A DNA stretch of 64,000 bases from an uncultured Sanguibacteroides sp. (GCF_900543425.1 NZ_UQRQ01000005.1:62001-126000), one strand, 5' to 3'. Shown: positions 53,645 through 63,138, numbered from the stretch's first letter. The notes: generated by a model from the letters alone, not told the origin. Translations and numbers: made by a program.

Positions 53645-55033
53645 ATGTACGTTATAAAAAAGATTACATACATACTGTTTTTCTTATGCTGCTTAAATGC
53701 CTGCAAAGCAAAACAAGAGGAACCTTTTGTATTTCCCAAACCGGGTTTATTGGAAGAAATCACGAAACGAGGCGTATTAAATGTCTGTACTTACTATAAC
53801 ACGACCGATTACTATGTTTACAAAGGCGTCACAAAAGGTTTTCATTACGAACTCGTCAAAGATTTTGCCGATTACCTCGGAGTAAAGCTACATGTTGAGG
53901 TAAACTCGGATATGGAAGAGTGCATTCAGGAATTAAACGAAGGGAAATACGACCTGATCGCCATGAGTCTCTCTGTCTCTGAAAACCGAAAGAAAAAAAT
54001 CCTCTTCACGAACCCTTTCTTCAAAACCCATAGCGTACTCGTGCAAAATAAAAAACGAAAGGAACATATCGATTCGCTATCGCAACTGTCGGGCAAAGAT
54101 ATTTATATCCAAAAAGGTACTTTCTATGAAGAATTCTTACAACAGCTAAAGGACTCATTACACTTGGAATTCAACATTTCTCCCTTAACGGAAGCAACAT
54201 ACGAAGACATTCTGGTCATGGTAGAAAATAACGAAGTGGAATTTACCGTCACAGACCACAATATAGCCAAAATAGCTGCGCATTACATGCCCTATCTGGA
54301 TTACAGCCTGCACTTATCCGACGAATTTCCCATTGCTTGGGGGACGGCATTAAACGGTATTCTCCTTACCGAAGAACTAAACGCGTGGTTAAACAACATT
54401 AAAAAAAGCGGCAAATTCAATGTTCTATACAACCGATATTTCAATAGTAGCTATGTGACATCCCTGCATAACTCCAAATACTACAAATTAAAAAACGGAA
54501 AGATATCCAGTTTTGATCCCATCATAAAAAAAGCGGCCCGGACAATGGGCTGGGATTGGCGATTACTGGCTGCCATCATTTTCCAGGAGTCCAAATTTGA
54601 TCCGGAAGCGGTCTCATGGCTGGGAGCCGTAGGGTTAATGCAGGTCATGCCGGAAACAGCGCTCTCTCTCGGCATTGAAGATTATACCGATCCGAAAGAT
54701 AATATTCGAGCAGGAACAACTTACCTTAAACGCTTGGAAAAAATATTTTCTAAATACCCGTTGACAAAAGAAGATCAGATTAAATTTACGTTAGCAGCCT
54801 ATAATGCAGGCCCCGGACATGTCATAGATGCTATGAAATTAGCCGAGGCATATAATAAAGATCCATACATCTGGAATAATAATGTCGATTATTTTCTACT
54901 CCATAAGTCCAATCCCGAATTTTATCGGGATACATTAATCCAGCATGGGTATTGTGACGGCAGACAAGCCTATGATTTTGTAAATAATATCCTCGAAAAT
55001 TATTCTCATTACAAGAACACGATTCCGGAATAA
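53645..55033 (+). CDS. mltF: MltF-like lytic transglycosylase lipoprotein
   Basis: A 462-residue lipoprotein with lipobox LNAC at about residue 20. An N-terminal solute-binding-protein-3 domain (about 35-265; GVLNVCTYYNTTDYYVYKG, KYDLIAMSLSVSENRKKKIL) is followed by a C-terminal SLT lytic transglycosylase domain (about 290-450) with catalytic Glu in IFQESKFDPEAVS, then GAVGLMQVMPETA and AAYNAGPGHV. This is the MltF architecture: the SBP part senses muropeptides and allosterically controls the transglycosylase in Pseudomonas. The start codon lies directly behind a promoter. Confidence 0.93.
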   Translation: MYVIKKITYILFFLCCLNACKAKQEEPFVFPKPGLLEEITKRGVLNVCTYYNTTDYYVYKGVTKGFHYELVKDFADYLGVKLHVEVNSDMEECIQELNEGKYDLIAMSLSVSENRKKKILFTNPFFKTHSVLVQNKKRKEHIDSLSQLSGKDIYIQKGTFYEEFLQQLKDSLHLEFNISPLTEATYEDILVMVENNEVEFTVTDHNIAKIAAHYMPYLDYSLHLSDEFPIAWGTALNGILLTEELNAWLNNIKKSGKFNVLYNRYFNSSYVTSLHNSKYYKLKNGKISSFDPIIKKAARTMGWDWRLLAAIIFQESKFDPEAVSWLGAVGLMQVMPETALSLGIEDYTDPKDNIRAGTTYLKRLEKIFSKYPLTKEDQIKFTLAAYNAGPGHVIDAMKLAEAYNKDPYIWNNNVDYFLLHKSNPEFYRDTLIQHGYCDGRQAYDFVNNILENYSHYKNTIPE

Positions 55034-55148
55034 AATTGAAACTCAGCCAAATTTAACAAAACTCGTTGTACGAATTATTGATTTGCATATCTTTTTTTCA
55101 TACCTTCGCATTTAGAACTTGTCATATTTTTATAATTATAGGAATAAT

Positions 55149-55898
55149 ATGCCTTACAGAAGATTACCCAATACGGATGCAGCCAGGATACGTGCTTTGG
55201 AAACAGCATTGAAGAACGAAGCATCTTCGGATTTTAACGATTTGCCTTTTTCTCCTTCGTTGAAACAAAAAATAGAGTTCTTTTTACCCAAATTCAAAAC
55301 GGCTATTACCAATTCACAAGTGGCAAGAGACAAACAAAACGTCAATAGCCGAAAATACGCGGAATACACCAGAAAGGCAAAGTTATACATATCCCATTTT
55401 TTACAAGTATTGAATTTTACCATTGCCCGCGGAGAATTAAAACCCTCGTCCCGAACTTTTTACGGGTTAGACGAGAACAATTCAAAACTCCCTCCTTTGA
55501 TTAGCGAACAAGATTTATTGGAATGGGGAGCCAAGATAATCAACGGAGAACAGGAACGGACTCGCAACGGAGGAGGTAATCCCGTCTATAGCCCCTCTAT
55601 CGCTTTAGTAAAAGTCAATTATGAAAACTTTAAGCAGGGATATGCTTCTCAAAAACAATTTCAACAGAACTCGGCACGTTGTTGCGCAGAAGTAGCTCAA
55701 TTCCGTAGCGAAGCGGACGAATACATTCTGACTTTATGGAATGAGATAGAAGATTATTACATGGAAATAGAAGACGAGGAAGAGCGCCGTAAAAAATGTG
55801 AATACTACGGTTTAATATATGTCTTTCGACGAGGAGAAAAAGAGAAGATTAAAAGACAGAAAGAAGCTGAACGCATTACATTAAAATTGCCTTTTTGA
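55149..55898 (+). CDS. Conserved-type protein of unknown function
   Basis: A 249-residue soluble protein from the ATG at 55149 (10 further codons upstream possible). It is largely helical, with motifs VNSRKYAEYTRKAKLYISHF, FTIARGELKPSSRTFYGLDE and a C-terminal YYGLIYVFRRGEKEKIKRQK. I recall similar unnamed Bacteroidales proteins but no domain name, and none of the motifs points to an enzyme. No signal peptide. Followed by a perfect inverted repeat that includes its last codons. Confidence 0.7.
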   Translation: MPYRRLPNTDAARIRALETALKNEASSDFNDLPFSPSLKQKIEFFLPKFKTAITNSQVARDKQNVNSRKYAEYTRKAKLYISHFLQVLNFTIARGELKPSSRTFYGLDENNSKLPPLISEQDLLEWGAKIINGEQERTRNGGGNPVYSPSIALVKVNYENFKQGYASQKQFQQNSARCCAEVAQFRSEADEYILTLWNEIEDYYMEIEDEEERRKKCEYYGLIYVFRRGEKEKIKRQKEAERITLKLPF

Positions 55899-55920
55899 AT
55901 AAACAAAAAGGCAATTTTAA
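55881..55920. terminator. Bidirectional terminator with 17-bp perfect arms
   Basis: TTAAAATTGCCTTTTTG (55881-55897) and CAAAAAGGCAATTTTAA (55904-55920) pair perfectly around a 6-nt loop. The left arm contains the last codons and stop of the unknown gene; T-rich tails on both strands serve that gene and hydG. Confidence 0.85.
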
Positions 55921-55936
55921 TATTACAAAGTCCTTA

Positions 55937-57436
55937 TTACATGTACAAATCACGCTCTCCTTTAGCGATACGATCGTAATAGGATTTAAAAGTAGGTAAT
56001 AACTTCTTATCCTTAAAGAAAGAGGTACGTTCTATCTCTCGTAACTCTCTTTCGATCAATTGCTCTCCTACCGCCTTGGTCTCAGGAGAAGCGTAGTCAT
56101 TCAAATATTCCCGGAACGTTAAAACGGCATTCAGCTTACAGAATTTTCCCTCTACACCTTTTTCCAATAAATTCATAATCTTGTCTCCCGTACGACCACA
56201 ACGATAGCCGGCTGTACAGAACGAAGTAATCATTCCATCCTGAGCCAATTCCCGAATCACTTCGTCCAAACTTCGTTGGTCTCCCAACATAAACTGAACT
56301 TTATCCGAATTTTCCTCTTGACGCAATTTCTTTGAATAAGCCCCGATACCTATTTTAGAAGAAGCATCTGTCTGTGTACATCCCAGATGAATCAATTCCC
56401 TTCTAAACTCGGGATTCTCTCTGGCTGTCACTATTAATCCCGTGTAAGGAATAGCCAAACGTATAACAGTTACCAATCGCCTGGTGGCCTCATCCGTCAC
56501 CAGGTAAGGCGAATGCTCGCTAATAAAAGATCCCGGAGCAGGCTGCATACGGGGGAAAGAAACCGTATGAGGCCCTATACCGAATTGTCGCTCCAAATCC
56601 AAAGCATGATGTAATAGCCCCATCACTTCAAAACGCCAATCGTATAGACCGAACAAAGCCCCAATGGCGACATCATCGATACCGGCATCCATAGCCCGGT
56701 GCATCGCGTAAAGCCGCCATCCGTAATTTCCCTTAATCGTATGGGCCGGATGTAATTCGGCATAACGTCCCCGGTGATACGTCTCTTGGAATACCTGGTA
56801 AGTACCGATACCGGCACGCCACAATTTCTTCAGATCCGCGATCTCCATGGGAGCCGCATTCACGTTCACCCGACGAATATTATTAAATCCGCTTCCGGTG
56901 GGAGTCGTCCGTTTAGTTGCATATATCGTTGAAATGGAATCAGCCATATAATCGGCACTATTCTTCGGATGTTCTCCGTAAACGGCAATCATCCTCTTAT
57001 GCCCCTCGTCGATAACGGCTGCCGTCTCCTCACGTACCTCATCCATTGTCAAAACATGACGTTTCTCCTCTTTATTCTCGGCGCGGAAGCCACAATACAC
57101 ACAACTATTTACACATAGATTCGACAGATATAGGGGAGCAAAAAAGACGATACGATTATCGTATACCCGTCTTTTTACTTCTAACGCCGCTTCCTGCATC
57201 TCCTGCAATAACTCCGGATCCTCCACGTTCAATAAAGTAGCCGTTTCGGCAGGAGTCAAAATTTTAATCTCCAACGACTTTTTTATAATATCACGTACTT
57301 TTTGCCTATCGGGATTTTTCTGGCGTTCCAGTTCCTGAAATATCTCGACTTCATTGATAAAATCCTTTCCATTAACCAGGTATTTATCAATTTCAGCCTG
57401 TTTAATCACATTTTTTGTCCAATCTTTTACGTCCAT
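55937..57436 (-). CDS. hydG: [FeFe]-hydrogenase maturase HydG
   Basis: A 499-residue radical-SAM tyrosine lyase that makes the CO and CN ligands of the H-cluster. The SAM cluster motif is CVNSCVYCGFRAENK (Cys at about 107, 111, 114; CX3CX2C). The C-terminal extra cluster ligands occur in SFCTAGYRCGRTGD plus a Cys in GKFCKL. The length fits HydG rather than the ThiH relative (about 380). hydE, hydF and hydrogenase genes are not in the window. Next to a YqeY gene on the same strand. Confidence 0.93.
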   Translation of the reverse strand: MDVKDWTKNVIKQAEIDKYLVNGKDFINEVEIFQELERQKNPDRQKVRDIIKKSLEIKILTPAETATLLNVEDPELLQEMQEAALEVKRRVYDNRIVFFAPLYLSNLCVNSCVYCGFRAENKEEKRHVLTMDEVREETAAVIDEGHKRMIAVYGEHPKNSADYMADSISTIYATKRTTPTGSGFNNIRRVNVNAAPMEIADLKKLWRAGIGTYQVFQETYHRGRYAELHPAHTIKGNYGWRLYAMHRAMDAGIDDVAIGALFGLYDWRFEVMGLLHHALDLERQFGIGPHTVSFPRMQPAPGSFISEHSPYLVTDEATRRLVTVIRLAIPYTGLIVTARENPEFRRELIHLGCTQTDASSKIGIGAYSKKLRQEENSDKVQFMLGDQRSLDEVIRELAQDGMITSFCTAGYRCGRTGDKIMNLLEKGVEGKFCKLNAVLTFREYLNDYASPETKAVGEQLIERELREIERTSFFKDKKLLPTFKSYYDRIAKGERDLYM

Positions 57437-57592
57437 CTCTATATTTTTATATCACGATCTACACGAGTATAAATCGCAGATTCTTTTCTTATTGACAAAG
57501 ATCAGCATTAATTTTATATTATTACAGTATTATCCTATTCTTATTTTCGATGGGAATATAGAGAAAATCAATGCCTTCTTACTCGTAAACGA

Positions 57593-58042
57593 TCAACCCA
57601 ACAACTCTTTAACCTTTGCCGAAATAACTTTTCCCTCGGCAACACCAGCCAGCTCTTTTGATGCAATCCCCATTACTTTCCCCATATCTTTAGCCGATGT
57701 TGCTCCTACCTTCTCTATAATCCCTTTCAGTGCTGCAACCAGCTCTTCCTCCGTCAATGGTTTGGGTAAAAACTCATTCAGTACCTCGACCTGTGCCATT
57801 TCATGGGAAAACAGATCTTCCCGGCCTTGCTGCTTATAAATATCTGCAGCATCCCGTCCCTGCTTAGCCAACTTCTGTATGATCTTAACACTCTCATTAT
57901 CGGAAATCGAATCTCCCGCCCCCGGAACGGATTTAGCTTCAATAAACACTTTCTTTATATTTCTCAATACTTCAAGACGTACCGTATCCTTAGCTTTCAT
58001 GGCTTCCATGATGCCCTTGCTAACTCTTTCTTCTATTGTCAT
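57593..58042 (-). CDS. yqeY: GatB/YqeY domain protein
   Basis: A 149-residue protein composed of a GatB/YqeY domain. Core motifs are RLEVLRNIKKVFIEAK, RDAADIYKQQGREDL and GKVMGIASKELAGVAEG; the last resembles the tRNA-binding tail of GatB. YqeY proteins are suspected to influence tRNA-dependent amidation, with no defined reaction. Upstream of the hydG gene by 156 nt; the gap shows no exact promoter box. Confidence 0.85.
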   Translation of the reverse strand: MTIEERVSKGIMEAMKAKDTVRLEVLRNIKKVFIEAKSVPGAGDSISDNESVKIIQKLAKQGRDAADIYKQQGREDLFSHEMAQVEVLNEFLPKPLTEEELVAALKGIIEKVGATSAKDMGKVMGIASKELAGVAEGKVISAKVKELLG

Positions 58043-58130
58043 CTGATATTTTTTTTATTTTGAACATACGAAGTTACTATTAAATTCTCGCATTTTCAAT
58101 CTCCCGCTTTCAATTTTCATAAACAAGGTG

Positions 58131-58138
58131 TAATTTTG
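58131..58138 (+). promoter_or_regulatory. Candidate -7 box of the MATE gene
   Basis: TAATTTTG, exact TAnnTTTG, 18 nt before the ATG at 58157. Confidence 0.5.
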
Positions 58139-58156
58139 TATCTTAAATAAGCATAG

Positions 58157-59488
58157 ATGAAGACAAGCATAAGCAACAAAATCATATGGAACATCGCCTA
58201 TCCTATTATTCTGGGAAGTTTGGCACAAACTTTAATTACACTTACCGATACCGCCTTTCTGGGGAGAGTCAGCGAAATTGCTCTCGGGGCTTCAGCCATG
58301 GCCGGAATCTACTATTACGTCTTTTCGACTCTGGCATGGGGATTTTCCATCGGTATCCAAATTATTGTGGCGAGACGTCTCGGAGAGGGCAAGCTTAACC
58401 GGATCGGAATTGTATTCGAACATGGACTTTTTTTCGTCACTTTTTTAGGTCTCTCCCTTTTTCTTATACAGCATTATTTTACAAAAGATCTGTTGGAAAA
58501 GGCAATCCACTCTCCCAATATATATGCTGCCGCCATGGAATATATGTCATTCCGGCATTACGGTATTATCTTCGTTTGTTTTAACTTTCTGTACCGGGCT
58601 CTTTATATCGGATTATCAAATACCAAGATCATCGGATATTCGACAGCTGTTATGGCCGTCGTAAACGTAATTTTCAATTACCTTTTGATTTTTGGAAAAT
58701 TCGGTTTTCCCAACCTGGGAGTCGGTGGAGCTGCCCTTGCTTCCGTTATGGCTGAAATTTCCGCCTTCCTTTTTTTCACCCTGTATACCTTACTTAAACT
58801 TCCCCTCAAACAATACGCTCTATTTAGTTTCCACAAAATAGAAGGATGGCTTATGGGAACTATTTTAAAAACAGCCTTCCCTACCATGTTACAAAAACTG
58901 CTCTCTTTCGGAACCTGGTTTATTTTTTTCATCTTGGTAGAACACATGGGTGAACGGCCTATCGCCATCACCATAGTGGTTCGAAGTGTTTATATGCTTA
59001 TCGTCATTCCGGTATTTGGCTTCGGAGCTACAGCCAATACATTGACAAGCAGACTAATCGGAGAACAAAGGCAAAAAGAGGTTATGCCTATGCTTACAAA
59101 AGTCATTCGCCTTTCCATCTTAAGTGTTCTCCCCGTATTAGCCATCTGTTATCTATTCCCACAACAAGTACTATCCATCTATTCGGATAGCAGCGAACTG
59201 ATTCAAGCATCCGTTAACTCCCTGTATGTTGTCGGCTTGGCCGCACTCGCTCTCTGTTTCGGAATCACTTTTTTCGAGGCTATCTCCGGAACGGGAAACA
59301 CCACTCACGCTCTTATCTTGGAAACCCTCGTACTTATCCTATATACAGCCCAAATTTGGTTTTTGGCAAGCGTGTTGCAAACGTCAGTCGAATTCGTGTG
59401 GACGGTAGAAATTACCTATGGCTTGTGTATCGGCTTTATCTCCTTACTTTATATGAAATATTTCCGGTGGCAAAAACACAAATTATAA
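58157..59488 (+). CDS. MATE family efflux transporter
   Basis: A 443-residue inner-membrane exporter of the MATE/DinF family with about 12 helices. GSLAQTLITLTDTAFLGRVS (about 16-35) and the second-half equivalent TANTLTSRLIGEQRQKEVM mark the two MATE repeats. Such pumps expel cationic drugs or metabolites using Na+ or H+. Substrate unknown. It precedes the MltD-like gene by 31 nt and may share transcripts. Confidence 0.9.
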   Translation: MKTSISNKIIWNIAYPIILGSLAQTLITLTDTAFLGRVSEIALGASAMAGIYYYVFSTLAWGFSIGIQIIVARRLGEGKLNRIGIVFEHGLFFVTFLGLSLFLIQHYFTKDLLEKAIHSPNIYAAAMEYMSFRHYGIIFVCFNFLYRALYIGLSNTKIIGYSTAVMAVVNVIFNYLLIFGKFGFPNLGVGGAALASVMAEISAFLFFTLYTLLKLPLKQYALFSFHKIEGWLMGTILKTAFPTMLQKLLSFGTWFIFFILVEHMGERPIAITIVVRSVYMLIVIPVFGFGATANTLTSRLIGEQRQKEVMPMLTKVIRLSILSVLPVLAICYLFPQQVLSIYSDSSELIQASVNSLYVVGLAALALCFGITFFEAISGTGNTTHALILETLVLILYTAQIWFLASVLQTSVEFVWTVEITYGLCIGFISLLYMKYFRWQKHKL

Positions 59489-59519
59489 TTAAGGGAATTT
59501 ATATTAACCTAAAAAACGC

Positions 59520-60518
59520 ATGACGATAGCTATACATGCAAGGAAAATAGGTATAAATGTATTATATTCGAAAATTAAAATAGAAAAAAACGTGAAGAAA
59601 GAAACCATTATAAAAATCCTGTTCTTTATTGTACTACTCGATACGGCCGCAATCATCTATCTTATTTATCGTCCCGCCACATTAGAGGTTCAACATGTAT
59701 CGAAGGTCGTTCCCATGTTAAAACCATCGGATATTTACTGCCCGGAAACGTTCAATTTAGCAGGCGAGTATGTACCTTTAAAAAGAACCGATATTGCTGA
59801 ATCATTTCGCAAAGAGCTCATTGTCAATACTTATTTACACTCTCACACGATCCAGATATTAAAGAATGTTTCCCGGTATTTTCCTATCATAGAACCGATA
59901 CTGGAAGAAGAGGGGATTCCCGATGATTTCAAGTACCTCGCCGTCATCGAAAGTAGCCTGAATCCCTTGGCCGTATCTCCTGCCGGAGCTGTCGGCTTAT
60001 GGCAATTCATGAGTGGTACGGCAAAAGAACTGGGTATGGAAGTAAATAAAATCGTAGATGAACGATATCATATTGAAAAATCGACCAGAGCAGCTTGTGC
60101 ATACCTTAAAAAAGCAAAAGAAAAATTCGGTTCCTGGGTAATGGCCGCAGCTTCCTATAACGCAGGGATGAATATGCTAACAAGACAAATCAATATTCAA
60201 AAAGAGAACAACTATTACGATCTTCTTTTAGGGGAAGAGACAGGAAGATATGTATTCCGGATCATGGCAATGAAGCAAATTATCGAGTATCCTCACCTAT
60301 ACGATTTTCACGTATCGGAAAAATACGAACCGGAAAAATGTGACGATATCAAAGTCGATAAAAACATCAAAGACCTGGCTCACTTTGCCAACACCCACGG
60401 AATATCTTACAAAACTTTAAAACGCTTCAATCCTTGGCTCAGGGCAAATACATTACATGCCTCCGAGAAGAAAAGCTATTACATCGCAATTCCCTGTCAC
60501 CCTGAAAAATACAGATAA
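59520..60518 (+). CDS. MltD-like lytic transglycosylase with LysM-type tail
   Basis: A membrane-anchored lytic transglycosylase. From the ATG at 59520 it has 332 residues; a GTG at 59592 (starting MKKETIIKILFF) is a serious alternative since a near-consensus TATATTCG box (59563-59570) lies between. A membrane anchor at about 29-48 is followed by an SLT domain with catalytic Glu in LAVIESSLNPLAVS, then GAVGLWQFMSGTA and AASYNAGMNML. The C-terminal about 45 residues (DLAHFANTHGISYKTLKRFN) look like a LysM peptidoglycan-binding repeat. This order matches MltD-type enzymes. Confidence 0.88.
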   Translation: MTIAIHARKIGINVLYSKIKIEKNVKKETIIKILFFIVLLDTAAIIYLIYRPATLEVQHVSKVVPMLKPSDIYCPETFNLAGEYVPLKRTDIAESFRKELIVNTYLHSHTIQILKNVSRYFPIIEPILEEEGIPDDFKYLAVIESSLNPLAVSPAGAVGLWQFMSGTAKELGMEVNKIVDERYHIEKSTRAACAYLKKAKEKFGSWVMAAASYNAGMNMLTRQINIQKENNYYDLLLGEETGRYVFRIMAMKQIIEYPHLYDFHVSEKYEPEKCDDIKVDKNIKDLAHFANTHGISYKTLKRFNPWLRANTLHASEKKSYYIAIPCHPEKYR

Positions 60519-60594
60519 TCAAAGCGGCACGCAATTTGCATAATTACTCTCGTTGGCGTGAATGATTACCTCTAAACAATAAAACATAAATACT

Positions 60595-62265
60595 ATGGAA
60601 AAGAATAAAATAACGATCTATTGTGAAAACAACAAACAAGAATATACGATTCCAACAGGATGTAGCTTAAAAGAGCTCAAGCAAATCGTATTTCCCCAGA
60701 ATCACCAAAATATACTTGGAGCATTAGTCAATAACGAATTACAGGATTTACATTACGAGATATACAATCCCAAATGGATCAACTTTATAGATGTTACGTC
60801 TCTCGACGGCTATAGCATTTATATCCGTTCTCTTATTTTTGTTCTCTATAAAGCCATAAAAACGCTTTTCCCAAAAAAAACATTGATTATCGAATACTCC
60901 ATCTCCAACGGTCTGTTCTGCCGGATCGCGAATAAGGATTTGATTCTCACGCCTGAAACGATCATGAGCCTGAAGGAAGAAATGACCAGAATCATCGAAC
61001 AAAACACGGAGATAATACGCCGGGAAACACCCACGGAAGAAGCCATAAAAATTTTTCAACGGGAAGGTCTAAAAGACAAAAAACTTCTACTCTCCACTCG
61101 CGGTAAAATGTATACTTCGGTATATTCCATTAACGGCACCTCGGATTATTTTTACGGTACCCTTGCTCCGACCACAGGTTGCCTGAAAGTATTCGACTTA
61201 ATCTCCTATAAAGACGGAATGTTGTTGATGTTACCCGATCGAAACAATCCGACGGAAATTTCACCTCTTATTCCCCAGGAAAAATTATTCAATATTTTCA
61301 GCGAGTATAAACGCTGGGGAAAAATCCTGGAAGTTTCTCAAATCGGAGATCTGAACCAAATCATAGAAAAAAAACAGGTAGGGGCCATGATTAAAATAAG
61401 TGAAGCACTACACGAGAAAAAAATCTCTCAAATAGCGGATTTAGTCAAAAAGAAACACAAAAAAGTCAAGGTCATCCTGATCGCCGGTCCTTCATCCTCC
61501 GGTAAAACAACATTTGGCAAGCGATTGGCCGTACAACTTATGGTCAATGGAATCAAGCCTGTAAATTTATCCTTGGATAACTACTTTGTTAACCGGGAAA
61601 ATACACCCAGAGACGAAAAAGGAGAATACGATTTCGAAACCATTGACGCACTCGATATAGACACATTTAACGACAATATTTTACAGTTACTACAAGGAAA
61701 TGAGGTCGAAATCCCAAAATTTTCCTTTGAAACAGGACAACGTTTTTACGATGGAGAAAAACTCAGGATCTCAAAGAATAACGTGATTATCGTGGAAGGC
61801 ATACACGGTCTAAACCCTCGCTTGACAGAGTTCCTGCCCCAAGAAAGTCTTTTCAAAATATTTATTTCGGCATTAACTTCAATATCCATTGACGACCACA
61901 ATATCATAAATCCTAAAGACAATCGTTTAATTCGACGGATGGTTCGCGATCACAAATACCGGGGGTACTCGGCATTGGATACCCTTAAGCGATGGGAAAG
62001 CGTATTGTCCGGAGAACAAAAACACATTGAACCCTACCAAGAAGAAGCAGATGTTATCTTTAATTCGGCTCTGGTGTACGAATTAGGAGCTCTTAAGCAA
62101 CAAGCAGTCCCTTTACTGGAAGAGGTTCTGACCAAATACCCGGAACATTCCAAGGCACTTCGCCTTTTAAAGTTCTTCTCTTACGTACAATCCGTTCCTA
62201 CCAGAGAAATTCCACCGACGTCTATTATTCGTGAATTCCTCGGAGGCAGCTCTTTCAAATATTAA
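60595..62265 (+). CDS. Nucleoside kinase with N-terminal TGS domain
   Basis: A 556-residue protein. The first 70 residues form a TGS-type domain (ITIYCENNKQEYTIPTGCSL), then a ThrRS/AlaRS second-additional-domain-like section (about 120-240), and a C-terminal uridine kinase/phosphoribulokinase P-loop domain with GPSSSGKTTFGKRLAVQL (about 299-316) and FNSALVYELGAL. Bacteroidetes annotate it as nucleoside (uridine) kinase. The tRNA-synthetase-like N-terminus suggests RNA or ligand sensing; this is inference. Preceded by a short gap with no exact promoter. Confidence 0.85.
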   Translation: MEKNKITIYCENNKQEYTIPTGCSLKELKQIVFPQNHQNILGALVNNELQDLHYEIYNPKWINFIDVTSLDGYSIYIRSLIFVLYKAIKTLFPKKTLIIEYSISNGLFCRIANKDLILTPETIMSLKEEMTRIIEQNTEIIRRETPTEEAIKIFQREGLKDKKLLLSTRGKMYTSVYSINGTSDYFYGTLAPTTGCLKVFDLISYKDGMLLMLPDRNNPTEISPLIPQEKLFNIFSEYKRWGKILEVSQIGDLNQIIEKKQVGAMIKISEALHEKKISQIADLVKKKHKKVKVILIAGPSSSGKTTFGKRLAVQLMVNGIKPVNLSLDNYFVNRENTPRDEKGEYDFETIDALDIDTFNDNILQLLQGNEVEIPKFSFETGQRFYDGEKLRISKNNVIIVEGIHGLNPRLTEFLPQESLFKIFISALTSISIDDHNIINPKDNRLIRRMVRDHKYRGYSALDTLKRWESVLSGEQKHIEPYQEEADVIFNSALVYELGALKQQAVPLLEEVLTKYPEHSKALRLLKFFSYVQSVPTREIPPTSIIREFLGGSSFKY

Positions 62266-62283
62266 CAAATTATAAATTAAGAG

Positions 62284-62327
62284 ATTCGGTGATTGAGCGA
62301 TTGAATTTAATCTCTGAATCACCGAAT
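62284..62327 (+). terminator. Hairpin after the nucleoside kinase
   Basis: ATTCGGTGATT (62284-62294) and AATCACCGAAT (62317-62327) form an 11-bp stem around a 22-nt loop, 18 nt after the kinase stop. An alternative AGAGATT/AATCTCT pairing overlaps it. A T-rich run follows some nt later, so terminator function is plausible for both converging genes. Confidence 0.5.
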
Positions 62328-62355
62328 TTATTTCGGTTTTACGGCTTTTTTACCG

Positions 62356-63003
62356 TTACAACAATTTTAATATTTCAGAAGGATGATCAACGATATGTAT
62401 TGCCCCGTTTTCCTTCAACTCTTCAGCAGAGCGGAATCCCCAGGTCACTCCGACAGAGACGATCCCGCTATTTAATGCCGTTTGCATATCTACGCCGGAA
62501 TCGCCGACATACAGGGTGTCTTCCCGTTTTATCCCGGCTTCCTTTAAAATATCAAAAACAATTGTCGGATCAGGTTTCACCGGAATGCCTTCCCGTTGAC
62601 CATAAACAAAATCGAAGGTATCTTTGCCGAAATAATGAGGAATCAGAGCTATAGTTGCCGAATGGTATTTATTAGAAGCTACCGCCAAGAAAATAGTTCT
62701 CTTTTTCAATGCTTCCAGTAAGTCCGTAATTCCCGGATAAGGAGCCGTGTAGTCAGCCTTATGCACGGCATAATAAGCCATAAAATCTTCCCGTATTTTT
62801 AAAATATTTTCCTCGGTCCTCGGCCCTTCCGGTAAAGCACGTTCCAACAACTTATTGATTCCGTTTCCCACGAACTCCCGGTATTTGATCAGCTCATGCG
62901 TGGGATAACCATGTTTCTGCAAAGCATAATTCGTACTGGCAGCCAAATCATCCAACGAATTCAACAGAGTACCGTCCAAATCAAATATGACTAATTTAAC
63001 CAT
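62356..63003 (-). CDS. gph: Phosphoglycolate phosphatase (HAD)
   Basis: A 215-residue HAD-superfamily hydrolase. Motif I IFDLDGTLLNS (6-16) with nucleophile Asp, motif II AVASNK (about 110), Lys in PVKPDPTIV (about 142-150), and motif IV YVGDSGVDMQTALNSG (about 165-180) fit the Gph/PGP group, which removes 2-phosphoglycolate from DNA repair or acts on related small phosphates. Specificity is not proven by sequence. It follows tRNA-Trp and its terminator. Confidence 0.88.
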   Translation of the reverse strand: MVKLVIFDLDGTLLNSLDDLAASTNYALQKHGYPTHELIKYREFVGNGINKLLERALPEGPRTEENILKIREDFMAYYAVHKADYTAPYPGITDLLEALKKRTIFLAVASNKYHSATIALIPHYFGKDTFDFVYGQREGIPVKPDPTIVFDILKEAGIKREDTLYVGDSGVDMQTALNSGIVSVGVTWGFRSAEELKENGAIHIVDHPSEILKLL

Positions 63004-63035
63004 AGGAATCTCTATTAAAAATTAATCCGCATATC

Positions 63036-63062
63036 AAAAAAACCACCTTCCGAGGTGGTTTT
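63036..63062 (-). terminator. Terminator of tRNA-Trp
   Basis: AAACCACCT-CGGA-AGGTGGTTT with seven T on the minus strand, directly after the tRNA 3' end. Confidence 0.85.
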
Positions 63063-63065
63063 CTG

Positions 63066-63138
63066 CACGGGAGGAGAGGTTCGAACTCCCGACCCTCGGT
63101 TTTGGAGACCGATGCTCTACCAACTGAGCCACTCCCGT
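63066..63138 (-). tRNA. tRNA-Trp (anticodon CCA)
   Basis: A 73-nt tRNA. Acceptor ACGGGAG pairs with CTCCCGT; discriminator G73. D-arm GCTCAGTTGGTAGAGC, anticodon stem TCGGT/ACCGA enclosing CTCCAAA with anticodon CCA, T-arm GGGAGTTCGAACCTCTC. Terminal CCA not encoded. Confidence 0.96.
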
